Of a DNA stretch of 8,882 nucleotides, positions 1 to 6,446 are shown one piece after another; within the stretch, counting starts at the first letter, position 1, and every line of letters starts with the position of its first letter. The DNA comes from Nitrososphaeria archaeon (GTDB lineage Archaea; Thermoproteota; Nitrososphaeria; Geothermarchaeales; JDFR-13): assembly GCA_027000765.1 (NCBI GenBank), contig JALTNJ010000288.1, positions 1 through 8,882 on the forward strand. The letters run 5' to 3'. Under the pieces are notes generated by a model, which worked only from the letters and a program-made list of their open reading frames with translations, was not told the origin of the DNA and made no database searches. A program made the position numbers and the translations under genes.

Positions 1-892
1 TGGTAGTTCTATATTTCTTATCAGTCTTTATTGTGTTCCACTTTGTGAGTTCTATACCATATTTACCATTCTCAAATGGTGGAGTTGCGACTTCGCCGGC
101 GGCAATTAATGCAGCAGTGATTTCTCTAATAAACTCAGATCCCTCTATAGGAACGGGTCTAGGTCTTCCTGAGGAGTCGGGTTCACCTAATTTCATCCTA
201 ATAGCCTTTACAGCAGCAACTCTCTGTCCCTCACCGGCTATAAATTCTATTGGCTGTGTTAGTTCATTGACTTCTACACCAGAATTCTCCAACTTCTCAA
301 ATTCTTTTGCCCCTGCAGGAGCTACATCTCTAGTCCTCCTGTAATATAGGAGGATCTTCTCTGCACCAGCCTCCTTAGCTATGTAACATGCGTCCACAGC
401 TGTTAATCCACCGCCTACCACCAAAACAGTACCCTGGAAGCGGGGCTCATGCTCAAGATACCCATATTTATGCAAGTGAAAATCTACGATGAACTCTAAT
501 GCAGACATAACCCCCTCTAACTCTTCTCCTGGCACATTGAGTTTCCTGCTTTTCCATGTTCCAGTCGCTATTAATACAGCGTCAAATTCTTTAATTATGT
601 CTTCTAAATCGATGTCTTTACCAACTTTTGTATTCTGATGAAACACTACACCGATCTCCTTAAGTTCATTTATACCCTGTCTAACACCTTTTTTAGGTAT
701 TCTAAATTCGGGAATACCAAAAACAAGTAGTCCCCCAGGCTCTGGAAGCATATCATATACATGGACTTCATGTCCCACACAGACTAACTCGCCAGCAGCA
801 GCTAATCCCGCTGGACCAGCGCCGATTATAGCGACTTTCTTTCCAGTTTTCTTTATATCTTCCCCAGGTCTACATTTCCGTGCAAACTTCAT
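1..892 (-). CDS. GltD-like FAD/NADPH-dependent oxidoreductase (3' end outside window)
   Basis: Partial gene: about 297 codons are open from ATG at 892 to the window edge, with no stop. The protein starts MKFARKCRPGEDIKKTGKK. Residues 24-29 (GAGPAG) form a first dinucleotide-binding fold for FAD. Residues 53-67 (PGGLLVFGIPEFRIP) and the ATG at 109-111 are typical of the glutamate synthase small-subunit/NfnB/SudA group. Residues 160-167 (GGGLTAVD) begin a second Rossmann fold, followed by RR at 185-186, which in this family favours NADPH. The N-terminal four-cysteine Fe-S domain of full-length GltD is absent; only Cys7 precedes the FAD fold. Expected role: NADPH oxidation or reduction via FAD, passing electrons to a partner. 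The partner (glutamate synthase, ferredoxin or sulfide) cannot be told from this window. GGGG lies 6 nt upstream of the ATG. Family call is firm; physiological role is not. Confidence 0.88.
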   Translation of the reverse strand, partial: MKFARKCRPGEDIKKTGKKVAIIGAGPAGLAAAGELVCVGHEVHVYDMLPEPGGLLVFGIPEFRIPKKGVRQGINELKEIGVVFHQNTKVGKDIDLEDIIKEFDAVLIATGTWKSRKLNVPGEELEGVMSALEFIVDFHLHKYGYLEHEPRFQGTVLVVGGGLTAVDACYIAKEAGAEKILLYYRRTRDVAPAGAKEFEKLENSGVEVNELTQPIEFIAGEGQRVAAVKAIRMKLGEPDSSGRPRPVPIEGSEFIREITAALIAAGEVATPPFENGKYGIELTKWNTIKTDKKYRTT

Positions 893-923
893 GTTAATCC
901 CCTAACCTCATCCACTATAATGA

Positions 924-935
924 GATAAATTTTTG
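924..935 (-). promoter_or_regulatory. Possible TATA element for the GltD-like gene
   Basis: The minus strand reads CAAAAATTTATC, an archaeal TATA-like stretch centred near 929. A start site 26 nt downstream would fall near 903 and leave a leader of about 10 nt carrying GGGG before the ATG at 892. Background here is very AT-rich and another TATA-like run lies at 960-974, so this is tentative. Confidence 0.28.
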
Positions 936-1045
936 TTTAGAGGAATTAAAACTGAAAATATATATAATTATATTGCTATACAGGATGCGATGATTTAGAT
1001 TCTATGGACAATAATATAGAAAAAGAGTTATAAAAGAAAGCTAAT

Positions 1046-1060
1046 CAATAATTATAGACT
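1046..1060 (+). promoter_or_regulatory. Possible TATA element for tRNA-Ala
   Basis: ATAATTATAGACT is centred about 31 nt upstream of the mature tRNA 5' end, which would place transcription start near 1082 and leave a short leader for RNase P to remove. The stronger-looking AAATATAT at 1063-1070 is too close, since it would start transcription inside the tRNA. Weak call in an AT-rich spacer. Confidence 0.22.
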
Positions 1061-1087
1061 AGAAATATATGGATACCGTTGTATATG

Positions 1088-1162
1088 GGGCCCGTGGTGT
1101 AGTGGTAGCACGCCGCCTTGGCATGGCGGAGGTCCCGGGTTCGATTCCCGGCGGGTCCACCA
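1088..1162 (+). tRNA. tRNA-Ala, anticodon GGC, intronless, CCA encoded
   Basis: A complete 75-nt cloverleaf can be drawn. The acceptor stem is GGGCCCG/CGGGTCC, with a G3-U70 wobble and A73, the classic alanine identity elements. The D stem is GTGT/GCAC with a 7-nt loop. The anticodon stem CCGCC/GGCGG holds the loop TTGGCAT, giving anticodon GGC (reads GCC and GCU). The T stem CCGGG/CCCGG holds the loop TTCGATT. The CCA at 1160-1162 is genomic. There is no intron at the usual position 37/38. The body superficially resembles a tRNA-Gly(GCC), but the anticodon and G3-U70 agree on alanine. It ends 8 nt before the stop codon of the convergent tRNA-thiolation gene. Confidence 0.96.
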
Positions 1163-1170
1163 TTATAATC

Positions 1171-2058
1171 CTATAGATTGAATTCCTGCAGAATTTCACA
1201 TACCTTGCAAATATCCCTACTTGTGGGAAAACCACATTTTTTACATGGATTTAAAATTATTTTCTCGCCAGTAATCTTCTTTAATTTATCTCCAAGTCTA
1301 ACTATGTTGTATGTGATCCCCGGTCTCTTATTCTCCAGTTCGCTCAAGAAATTTCTGATGTCATTTCTTAGGCTATAACGGGTAAAGGGACAAGGCTCAT
1401 CATGATAATGTATACCTCTCAGAAATGCATAAAGAGTAACTTCCTGCTCTAAAATGAATTTTAGTGGATACACTCTAGGAACCACTCCTGGTGCTGGTGC
1501 TAACTCGTATACTAAATGCTTTAAGTTTCCTTGGACTGTATTCAGTAAAACTGTTTGTGCGAAATCACTGGCGTTATGCCCAGTTAATAAATACTCTACA
1601 CCCTCTCTCCTAGCCATTATATCTAGGACTCTTCTTCTAAATACACCACAATATGTACATGACATATTCCTGTTATTCTCGTTAATTATTTCATCCAGTT
1701 TAAAACCGAATATTTCAGCTAAACTACCTATTCTATATTCAATTCCCCAGCTATCTAGCATCTTAACAGCCGCCTTTATTGAAGGATCCCTGTATCCTGG
1801 TATGCCTTCATCCACGATCAACGCAACTAGTGATGTGTCGGGATAGGGTTCTGTAATCCTCTTCATAATGTATGCTAAGGATAAACTATCCTTTCCACCT
1901 GATACTGCTAACCCCAGTTTGATATCGGGTCTTAATATATCCTTAATGGTTTTTCTAGCTTTTTCTTCAATGGTTCTCAGGAAATGTTTTCTACATAAAA
2001 ATTCTCCGCTATACCTCCGATGATATACTGCCTCTGCATCGCAGTATGAGCACTTCAT
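1171..2058 (-). CDS. TtuA/NcsA-family tRNA 2-thiolation enzyme (TIGR00269 type)
   Basis: 295 residues, normal for the family. An N-terminal zinc finger uses Cys3, Cys6, Cys22 and His25. The PP-loop SGGKDS at 53-58 binds ATP and adenylates the target uridine. Cys134 and Cys137 (CTYC) with Cys223 (EPCPF) match the three cysteines that hold the [4Fe-4S] cluster. A C-terminal zinc finger uses Cys272, Cys275, Cys284 and Cys287. The family replaces the 2-oxygen of a tRNA uridine with sulfur, donated by a ubiquitin-like sulfur carrier. TtuA acts on T54, which stabilises tRNA at high temperature; NcsA/Ncs6 acts on U34. The paralogues share these motifs, so the target position is unresolved. The ATG overlaps the stop of the upstream protease gene (ATGA, 2055-2058), implying coupled translation. 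Confidence 0.92.
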   Translation of the reverse strand: MKCSYCDAEAVYHRRYSGEFLCRKHFLRTIEEKARKTIKDILRPDIKLGLAVSGGKDSLSLAYIMKRITEPYPDTSLVALIVDEGIPGYRDPSIKAAVKMLDSWGIEYRIGSLAEIFGFKLDEIINENNRNMSCTYCGVFRRRVLDIMARREGVEYLLTGHNASDFAQTVLLNTVQGNLKHLVYELAPAPGVVPRVYPLKFILEQEVTLYAFLRGIHYHDEPCPFTRYSLRNDIRNFLSELENKRPGITYNIVRLGDKLKKITGEKIILNPCKKCGFPTSRDICKVCEILQEFNL

Positions 2059-3248
2059 CTGAATATCAACTCCCTGATGAAGTCTCCGGCTATGTTTAAC
2101 CCTATCAAGGCCAGGGCAATCGTAAATACAACTGTAATAATTATCTTTTTATATGTCTCTGATAACCCAATATACTCCAATAATGCTTCTAAGTGACCAT
2201 ACCCATCTAGCATTATTATGGGCATCATGTTGAAAATAGCTACATTTACTCCTAAAAAGAATATCCAGAATATCACTTCATAGAAGGTTATAGGCCACTG
2301 GGGATCCAAAAAGCTATATTTAGGCGGGAAGTAAGTAGATGGAATAAAGCCTAGAATCCCCCTAGAACTATTATATGGGTCTGGCCCAGGGACTAGTGAT
2401 ACTTCCCTAATTAAACCAGTATCTCTATCAATATATCGTACGAGAACCTCTTCTCCCGGAGTAAGCCTATTCTTCAAAAGAGAGGAATAGTCCTTTATCG
2501 TCACGTTATTAATCGCTATTATTACGTCGCCAACCGAGATATAACTTTGATTAGCAAGAGTAGTATTTGGAAGAATCTGAGTAACCATGACTCCCGAAGG
2601 CTCACCATAGAAAGGCGAGATCATTGCAAAATATAACGCACTGTTTAATACTATAGGGGCAAATAATAATCCTACAATTATGTTTACAAAGGTACCTGCT
2701 GCTAAGACCTGCATCCTAACTTTAGGTGGCATCTCAAAAAACTTTTCTTCATCAGGCTCTACAAATGCCCCGGGAATGACATAGAAAATAAGTAGACCAA
2801 CGTTTTTTATGGGGACATTATTAACATGCATCGCTATTTTATGTGCAATTTCGTGAGTGAATAACAATATGATTATCGCTGGTAACATCTTCAGAAGAGT
2901 CTCAAATGAGATTGTTATGCCTGGTACAAGGAGTTTAGCTGTAGGTGTTTGCCCATGTGTAGCAAAGAATGATAAGAGACTTGTTAGCAGTAAATAAAAC
3001 GCCACACCCATTAGTATATAACCAATAAAAACTCCTATATTCAGTATAATCCTAAGTTTATCCTTATGTCTTATGCTCCAACTCTCTAGGAATTGATTTA
3101 ACTTATCACTTCTAATCGTTAGATATATTGGCCCGATATTTATCCATGGAAACCGCTCTTCAATCTTCATTATCCTAGATACTGCGTATAGCCCCATCCA
3201 ACCAATAAGTATCTGTATCATTAACTCTATCTGACCCTGCATAATCAC
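2055..3248 (-). CDS. Site-2-protease-type intramembrane zinc metalloprotease (M50) with PDZ domain
   Basis: 397 residues from GTG at 3248; an in-frame ATG at 3242 (Met3) is an equally good start. Hydrophobic segments lie near residues 8-26, 66-95, 117-141, 148-163, 180-212, 320-345 and 368-387. HEIAH at 132-136 supplies the zinc ligands and catalytic glutamate, and LDG at 347-349 in a helix starting FNMMPIIMLDG supplies the third ligand. GAFVEPDEE at 160-168 is a further M50/S2P hallmark. A PDZ-like domain spans about 213-290 (ILPNTTLANQ...VGDVIIAINN) between the two catalytic halves. The family cleaves transmembrane segments of regulators or of leftover signal peptides; the substrate here is unknown. 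It is the first gene of a two-gene unit with the tRNA thiolase. Confidence 0.93.
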   Translation of the reverse strand: MIMQGQIELMIQILIGWMGLYAVSRIMKIEERFPWINIGPIYLTIRSDKLNQFLESWSIRHKDKLRIILNIGVFIGYILMGVAFYLLLTSLLSFFATHGQTPTAKLLVPGITISFETLLKMLPAIIILLFTHEIAHKIAMHVNNVPIKNVGLLIFYVIPGAFVEPDEEKFFEMPPKVRMQVLAAGTFVNIIVGLLFAPIVLNSALYFAMISPFYGEPSGVMVTQILPNTTLANQSYISVGDVIIAINNVTIKDYSSLLKNRLTPGEEVLVRYIDRDTGLIREVSLVPGPDPYNSSRGILGFIPSTYFPPKYSFLDPQWPITFYEVIFWIFFLGVNVAIFNMMPIIMLDGYGHLEALLEYIGLSETYKKIIITVVFTIALALIGLNIAGDFIRELIFR

Positions 3249-3263
3249 AATAATTGTATGTAG

Positions 3264-3278
3264 GCGCTTATAATAATC
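3264..3278. promoter_or_regulatory. Shared bidirectional TATA element between the protease and the small membrane gene
   Basis: The 46-bp spacer has one good TATA-like element, CTTATAATAATC, whose core TTATAA (3268-3273) is palindromic and so usable from both strands. Its centre (3270.5) lies about 24 nt from the plus-strand GTG (3295) and 22 nt from the minus-strand GTG (3248), and about 30 and 28 nt from the in-frame ATGs (3301, 3242). With the usual archaeal spacing of about 26 nt, both transcripts would start at or next to their start codons, so both mRNAs would be leaderless or nearly so. Confidence 0.42.
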
Positions 3279-3294
3279 TATATACTGTCTATTA

Positions 3295-3630
3295 GTGGAG
3301 ATGAAGACAATATATCCGTTATTTTACATAACCATTTTGGAAATTGGAAAGCTCGAGATCGAAGATGGGTTAAGTATAGAATACAAGGAGATTATAAACG
3401 AGATTATTATAATGATAAAGAACATTCTCGAGTATCTCCTACTAAGCGGAATAGATGTTGTTCTGTATATCCTTAGGCCCCTATATATATTGATGATAAT
3501 CCTAGGGATCATAAAATACTCTATTTCTGGTTTGTCACCTAGGAGTAGAAACATTCTCTCTGGAGGAATACTATTAGCAATTTTTACAGAGTTTATTCTT
3601 CCTATGCTACTGAATTTTTTAATAAAATAA
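3295..3630 (+). CDS. Small two-helix membrane protein, possibly a VirB2/CedA1-like pilin
   Basis: 111 residues from GTG (ATG at 3301 is an alternative that loses two residues). An amphipathic, charged N-terminal part (about 1-50) is followed by two hydrophobic helices at about 53-78 and 87-109. The short loop GLSPRSRN (79-86) carries two arginines. The pattern of helix, G-I-x-Y-x-x-S-G, short basic loop, G-G-I-L-L-A-I, helix with a proline resembles TrbC/VirB2-type pilins and the CedA1 subunit of the crenarchaeal DNA-import system. That resemblance is one of layout and short motifs, not proven homology. No CedA or CedB gene lies in the window. It is divergent from the protease gene and convergent with pelA (24-nt gap). 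Coding is likely because it fills the space between its neighbours and its start fits the TATA position. Confidence 0.66.
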   Translation: MEMKTIYPLFYITILEIGKLEIEDGLSIEYKEIINEIIIMIKNILEYLLLSGIDVVLYILRPLYILMIILGIIKYSISGLSPRSRNILSGGILLAIFTEFILPMLLNFLIK

Positions 3631-3654
3631 TGTACTCAAAAGTATCTACATGAA

Positions 3655-4650
3655 TCAATAAATACCGACTATATCGCCGAATTTTGAGACAGCCATTCCC
3701 AGAAAATCGTTTCTATCGGAAATCGTCACGGAAATGCGGTTTTTAAGAGCATTTACAATATACTCGATAATCTCTGGTTTTTCAAGTAGCATTTGATAAT
3801 TTACATAAAGATTTGTAATACCCTTATTCTCTATAGCTATCTTAATATTATCCATACCATAGATAATCCGGTTGGAGAACATATTTTTCAACAGCTTCTC
3901 ATATGTCTCAATGTTCTTCAAGACTTCGTTTTTCACATCTAATTCACGTATTTTCTTACTTCTAAGGACTTGTAGGATCCCAGTCATAGTTCCAGTAAAG
4001 TCTCCCTCTACTACCAAGTCTATCAGTTTCATATACTTTCTAATCATCTTCTTAGTAGATGTATTTACCGCTGCAACAACCTTTACCCCTTCTCTCTCCT
4101 TAATCTCCCGTACTATGGAGAATACCCTATCCAGAGTCTCACTCATACTCTCTATACGAGCCTCGTAGAACTTTGAACTTGGGAGATAAACTTCCTCAAG
4201 CATATTTATACTGTTTCCAATTCTAGCCAAGGCTACGCCACTGGTATCAACAGCGATGATTAAGAATTCCTCATATCCTACATCCTCAACAATTTCAATA
4301 AACTTAACAACTTCCCTCTTATTTTCCAGACCAATTTCATCATTAATGTGAATATCTATTCCTAATCTCCTTCCCTTAACCCCTTCTTCAGGCACAGCCT
4401 CCAACACTCTTCCTGTAACTCGAATGCTCTTCATATCATGGCTAAACCTAATATCATCAGGTAGTATCTTAACAAGAACTGGCTTTCTACCAAGTTTAAT
4501 TGTCTTGGTCTGTGAAACGGCTTTATCCTGCCAATATATCCTGGTTATTATATTTGATAACTTGTTTGAAAAAATATAGAAAAGTATGATTAAATCAAGT
4601 CTTTCCTGTGGCGTAACCAATATTTTTTCTTCGTATATCCTCGTCTTCAA
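3655..4650 (-). CDS. pelA: Pelota (aPelota/Dom34), ribosome rescue factor, divergent
   Basis: 331 residues, close to the archaeal norm of about 340-350. Domain 1 (about 1-125) shows the Pelota fold signature: an N-terminal segment like TPQERLDLIILFYIF, then RKPVLVKILPDDIRF and SIRVTGRVLEAVPEEGVKGRRLGIDI. The central eRF1-like domain (about 128-255) has the start EEFLIIAVDTSGVALARI and no GGQ, as expected for Pelota. The C-terminal L30e-like domain (about 258-331) begins RIIYGMDNIKIAIENKGI. Pelota with aEF1A and ABCE1 splits stalled ribosomes. Several usually conserved stretches are eroded: the PGKR-like site reads LPSSKFY (156-162), the GPGF-K site reads AAVNTSTKK (193-201), and the terminal GGIAAILR-like segment reads FGDIVGIY. 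The start is TTG, 14 nt after the dnaG stop, with AAGGGAAG upstream, so it is probably co-transcribed with dnaG. Confidence 0.87.
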   Translation of the reverse strand: MKTRIYEEKILVTPQERLDLIILFYIFSNKLSNIITRIYWQDKAVSQTKTIKLGRKPVLVKILPDDIRFSHDMKSIRVTGRVLEAVPEEGVKGRRLGIDIHINDEIGLENKREVVKFIEIVEDVGYEEFLIIAVDTSGVALARIGNSINMLEEVYLPSSKFYEARIESMSETLDRVFSIVREIKEREGVKVVAAVNTSTKKMIRKYMKLIDLVVEGDFTGTMTGILQVLRSKKIRELDVKNEVLKNIETYEKLLKNMFSNRIIYGMDNIKIAIENKGITNLYVNYQMLLEKPEIIEYIVNALKNRISVTISDRNDFLGMAVSKFGDIVGIY

Positions 4651-4664
4651 TTGGTCTTCTTCCC

Positions 4665-5828
4665 TTATTCTCCAAATGTCAATATCTTCATGTTCTCAGG
4701 TTCCCTAACAATCACTCCCTTTCTAAGGCCAACTACTGTCTTGACACCCCTTGATGCAGCTATATCTAGCAGTCGTTGTGTTATTATCCCGTCGAGGACT
4801 ATCGTATCAATTTTTTCCTCGTTTTTCTCTAAGTAAGATACTAGTTCACTTACAGAGATTTTCTTCACAACATCGCCTTTGTTTATCAGTAAAGCCTCTA
4901 AGTGTCCCACAACTTTATTGATATACTCTTTATATTCCTTAAGTGCCTCATTTTCTTCTATTAGATATGCATTTATGGGCTTTTTATTCGCAAGTGCCTC
5001 ATAGATCTCCTCAGGTTTAAGATCCTCAACCTCCTTACCCTTGGGAGCTATAGCGACATAGTCTATCTTTACAGTCTGCATCAGTTTTCTCAAGTTTAGT
5101 GCACCACCACGGTCACCATCTAAAAACGCCGTCACTTTTTTACCCTTTACTATATTTCTTATCTCTTCTGGGATCCGACCTCCTCCTATACTCAGCACAT
5201 TGTTTATCCCATATTTTACTAAGGTTATTACATCTGCTCTTCCTTCAACTAAAATTATCTCATTGGCATGCTCAACACCTGGTCCTGCAGCGAGTTTCTC
5301 TTTCCCTACTGTTATCATTCTAACATGTCTATTTTGCATTTTTCTTCTAAGGGTCTCTAAGATCTCCTCGGCCTGAGGAATCTTCTTTATCTTCCAGCTC
5401 TCCAAGATTTCGGCAGCTCTTTGTTCAATATCCTTAATCTTTTCTTCACGTGCATCAATAATTTGTTTGAATTTAAAGCGTGCTTTATAAGGACCTACCT
5501 GATCGACACTCTCTATTAGTGCTGCAATTAGCGCTGCAGCTTCTATCTCTTTCGTAGTTGTGACTTTGAGAATTCCTGTCGTTTTTCTGTTTCTAGTCTC
5601 TATGTTTAGTGGTACAATTCTTCCAATTTTACCCGTTTTAGCCATCTCTCTTAAGTCGAAGGATGGTCCGAATATTCCTTCAGTCTGCCCGAAAATAGCT
5701 CCAACTATATCGCTTTTTTCCACTATTCCCTCGATCTCAAACGTAAACGTAATAATGTATTTAATGTACTTTTCTTCATTTTGCTCGTCCTCATGCGATT
5801 TATTTTCTCCGTAATTATTATTATGCAT
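4665..5828 (-). CDS. dnaG: Archaeal DnaG (Toprim primase / exosome subunit)
   Basis: 387 residues from the ATG at 5828; an upstream in-frame ATG at 5876 would add 16. I prefer 5828 because GGAGGTG sits 9 nt before it, while 5876 has no clear Shine-Dalgarno and the family homology starts later still (KYIITFTFEIEGIVEKSDIVGAIFGQTEG). Counting from the longer start, the Toprim domain has Glu211 (EGRADV) and Asp253/Asp255 (DGDRGG), the metal-binding acidic triad. LAAGPGVEHANEIILVEGRAD and APKGKEVEDL are archaeal DnaG signatures, and the C-terminal TIVLDGIITQRLLDIAASRG block is also typical. Archaeal DnaG can prime DNA in vitro, but in cells it is best known as a stable subunit of the RNA-degrading exosome. 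The downstream pelA supports an RNA-surveillance setting. Confidence 0.95.
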   Translation of the reverse strand: MHNNNYGENKSHEDEQNEEKYIKYIITFTFEIEGIVEKSDIVGAIFGQTEGIFGPSFDLREMAKTGKIGRIVPLNIETRNRKTTGILKVTTTKEIEAAALIAALIESVDQVGPYKARFKFKQIIDAREEKIKDIEQRAAEILESWKIKKIPQAEEILETLRRKMQNRHVRMITVGKEKLAAGPGVEHANEIILVEGRADVITLVKYGINNVLSIGGGRIPEEIRNIVKGKKVTAFLDGDRGGALNLRKLMQTVKIDYVAIAPKGKEVEDLKPEEIYEALANKKPINAYLIEENEALKEYKEYINKVVGHLEALLINKGDVVKKISVSELVSYLEKNEEKIDTIVLDGIITQRLLDIAASRGVKTVVGLRKGVIVREPENMKILTFGE

Positions 5829-5837
5829 TTTTCTAAA

Positions 5838-5844
5838 CACCTCC
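5838..5844 (-). promoter_or_regulatory. Strong Shine-Dalgarno that decides the dnaG start
   Basis: The minus strand reads GGAGGTG followed by 9 nt and ATG (5828-5826). It is the most complete Shine-Dalgarno match seen ahead of any gene in the window, and it lies inside the reading frame that would be used if translation began at 5876, so it argues for the shorter protein. Confidence 0.6.
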
Positions 5845-5884
5845 AGTTTATTCTTAAATATAGAGTTAGTCTCCATCGCAAAAC

Positions 5885-5899
5885 GGAGTTTCCAACTCC
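5885..5899 (-). other. Short perfect hairpin in the dnaG leader
   Basis: GGAGTT and AACTCC form a perfect 6-bp inverted repeat around a 3-nt loop, about 57 nt upstream of the preferred dnaG ATG. It would lie in the transcribed leader if the TATA-like run near 5960 is used. Six base pairs with a tight loop could arise by chance, so no function is claimed. Confidence 0.28.
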
Positions 5900-5950
5900 T
5901 GTGATCATTTTCATTTCCACCAATCTTTTACCTAAAACTCTATGACATAC

Positions 5951-5970
5951 CTAAATATATATCTTATAAT
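5951..5970 (-). promoter_or_regulatory. Probable dnaG-pelA promoter region
   Basis: The minus strand carries TTATAAGATATATATTTAGG in the 165-nt gap between the Toprim gene and the longest dnaG start. Either TATA-like half would start transcription around 5935-5945. That gives a leader of roughly 105-115 nt to the ATG at 5828, long for an archaeon of this kind. No better-placed TATA element occurs nearer either start codon. Confidence 0.33.
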
Positions 5971-6041
5971 AGAATTAAAGCTCTCTGTGTTTAAATAAAC
6001 ATTTAACTTTCGTGAACATAGGCGTCATAGTGACACTAGAC

Positions 6042-6446
6042 TTAAATTCCAGTAAAGTCTCTTTGAAGCTTATATACTGATCTGGCTATCTCATATATTT
6101 CCTGCCCGAGTCCAGCTGTATATGATCTAAAACGTCTCCTCCATTCTCTTAATACTATATACCCATATGTCTCTATTCTCTTCTCTATTCTACTGTTTAT
6201 TTCCTCTCCCTCCCTATCGAAGTCTGTGAGAATAAGGATTTTTTTAGAGGTAGATGTCCCTTTAAGTATTTTACTCCAAAAATACCTCTCATTATAGACT
6301 ACAATCTCCCTATTTATACCGATGCTTCTTAATCCATCTCTATCGCTAACTCCCTCAACAACAATTATTAACCCTTCTATATTGTTTAAACTACGGATTA
6401 ATTCTCTTATCTTTAGAAATCTTTGGAGGTCTCTATCTTTTTTCAT
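6042..6446 (-). CDS. Small stand-alone Toprim-domain protein (UPF0292-like)
   Basis: 134 residues consisting almost entirely of one Toprim domain. Glu31 in VVEGVSDRDGL and Asp75/Asp77 in LTDFDREGEE are the expected metal-binding acidic residues. The DFDREGE form is also the one seen in type IA topoisomerases and reverse gyrase, but no other topoisomerase region is present. The C-terminal part is basic (REWRRRFRSY, 100-109). Such small archaeal proteins were called small primase-like or RNase M5-like; their true reaction is unknown, and nucleic-acid cleavage or ligation dependent on Mg2+ is a family-level guess. The ATG overlaps the tyrS stop (ATGA, 6443-6446), so it is translationally coupled to tyrS. 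About 200 nt separate it from dnaG, the other Toprim protein here. Confidence 0.86.
   Translation of the reverse strand: MKKDRDLQRFLKIRELIRSLNNIEGLIIVVEGVSDRDGLRSIGINREIVVYNERYFWSKILKGTSTSKKILILTDFDREGEEINSRIEKRIETYGYIVLREWRRRFRSYTAGLGQEIYEIARSVYKLQRDFTGI

Noticed and set aside
33..344. 103-residue plus-strand reading frame
   Set aside because: It lies antisense to the GltD-like gene, whose motifs are unambiguous; it has no independent support.
2070..2165. TGATGA ... CTGA pair on the plus strand as a C/D-box sRNA
   Set aside because: Spacing is far longer than usual, there is no closing stem, and it lies antisense to the protease C-terminus.
5723..5923. 66-residue minus-strand frame starting upstream of dnaG
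   Set aside because: It runs through the dnaG start in another frame and has low-complexity basic content. No Shine-Dalgarno or family resemblance was seen.
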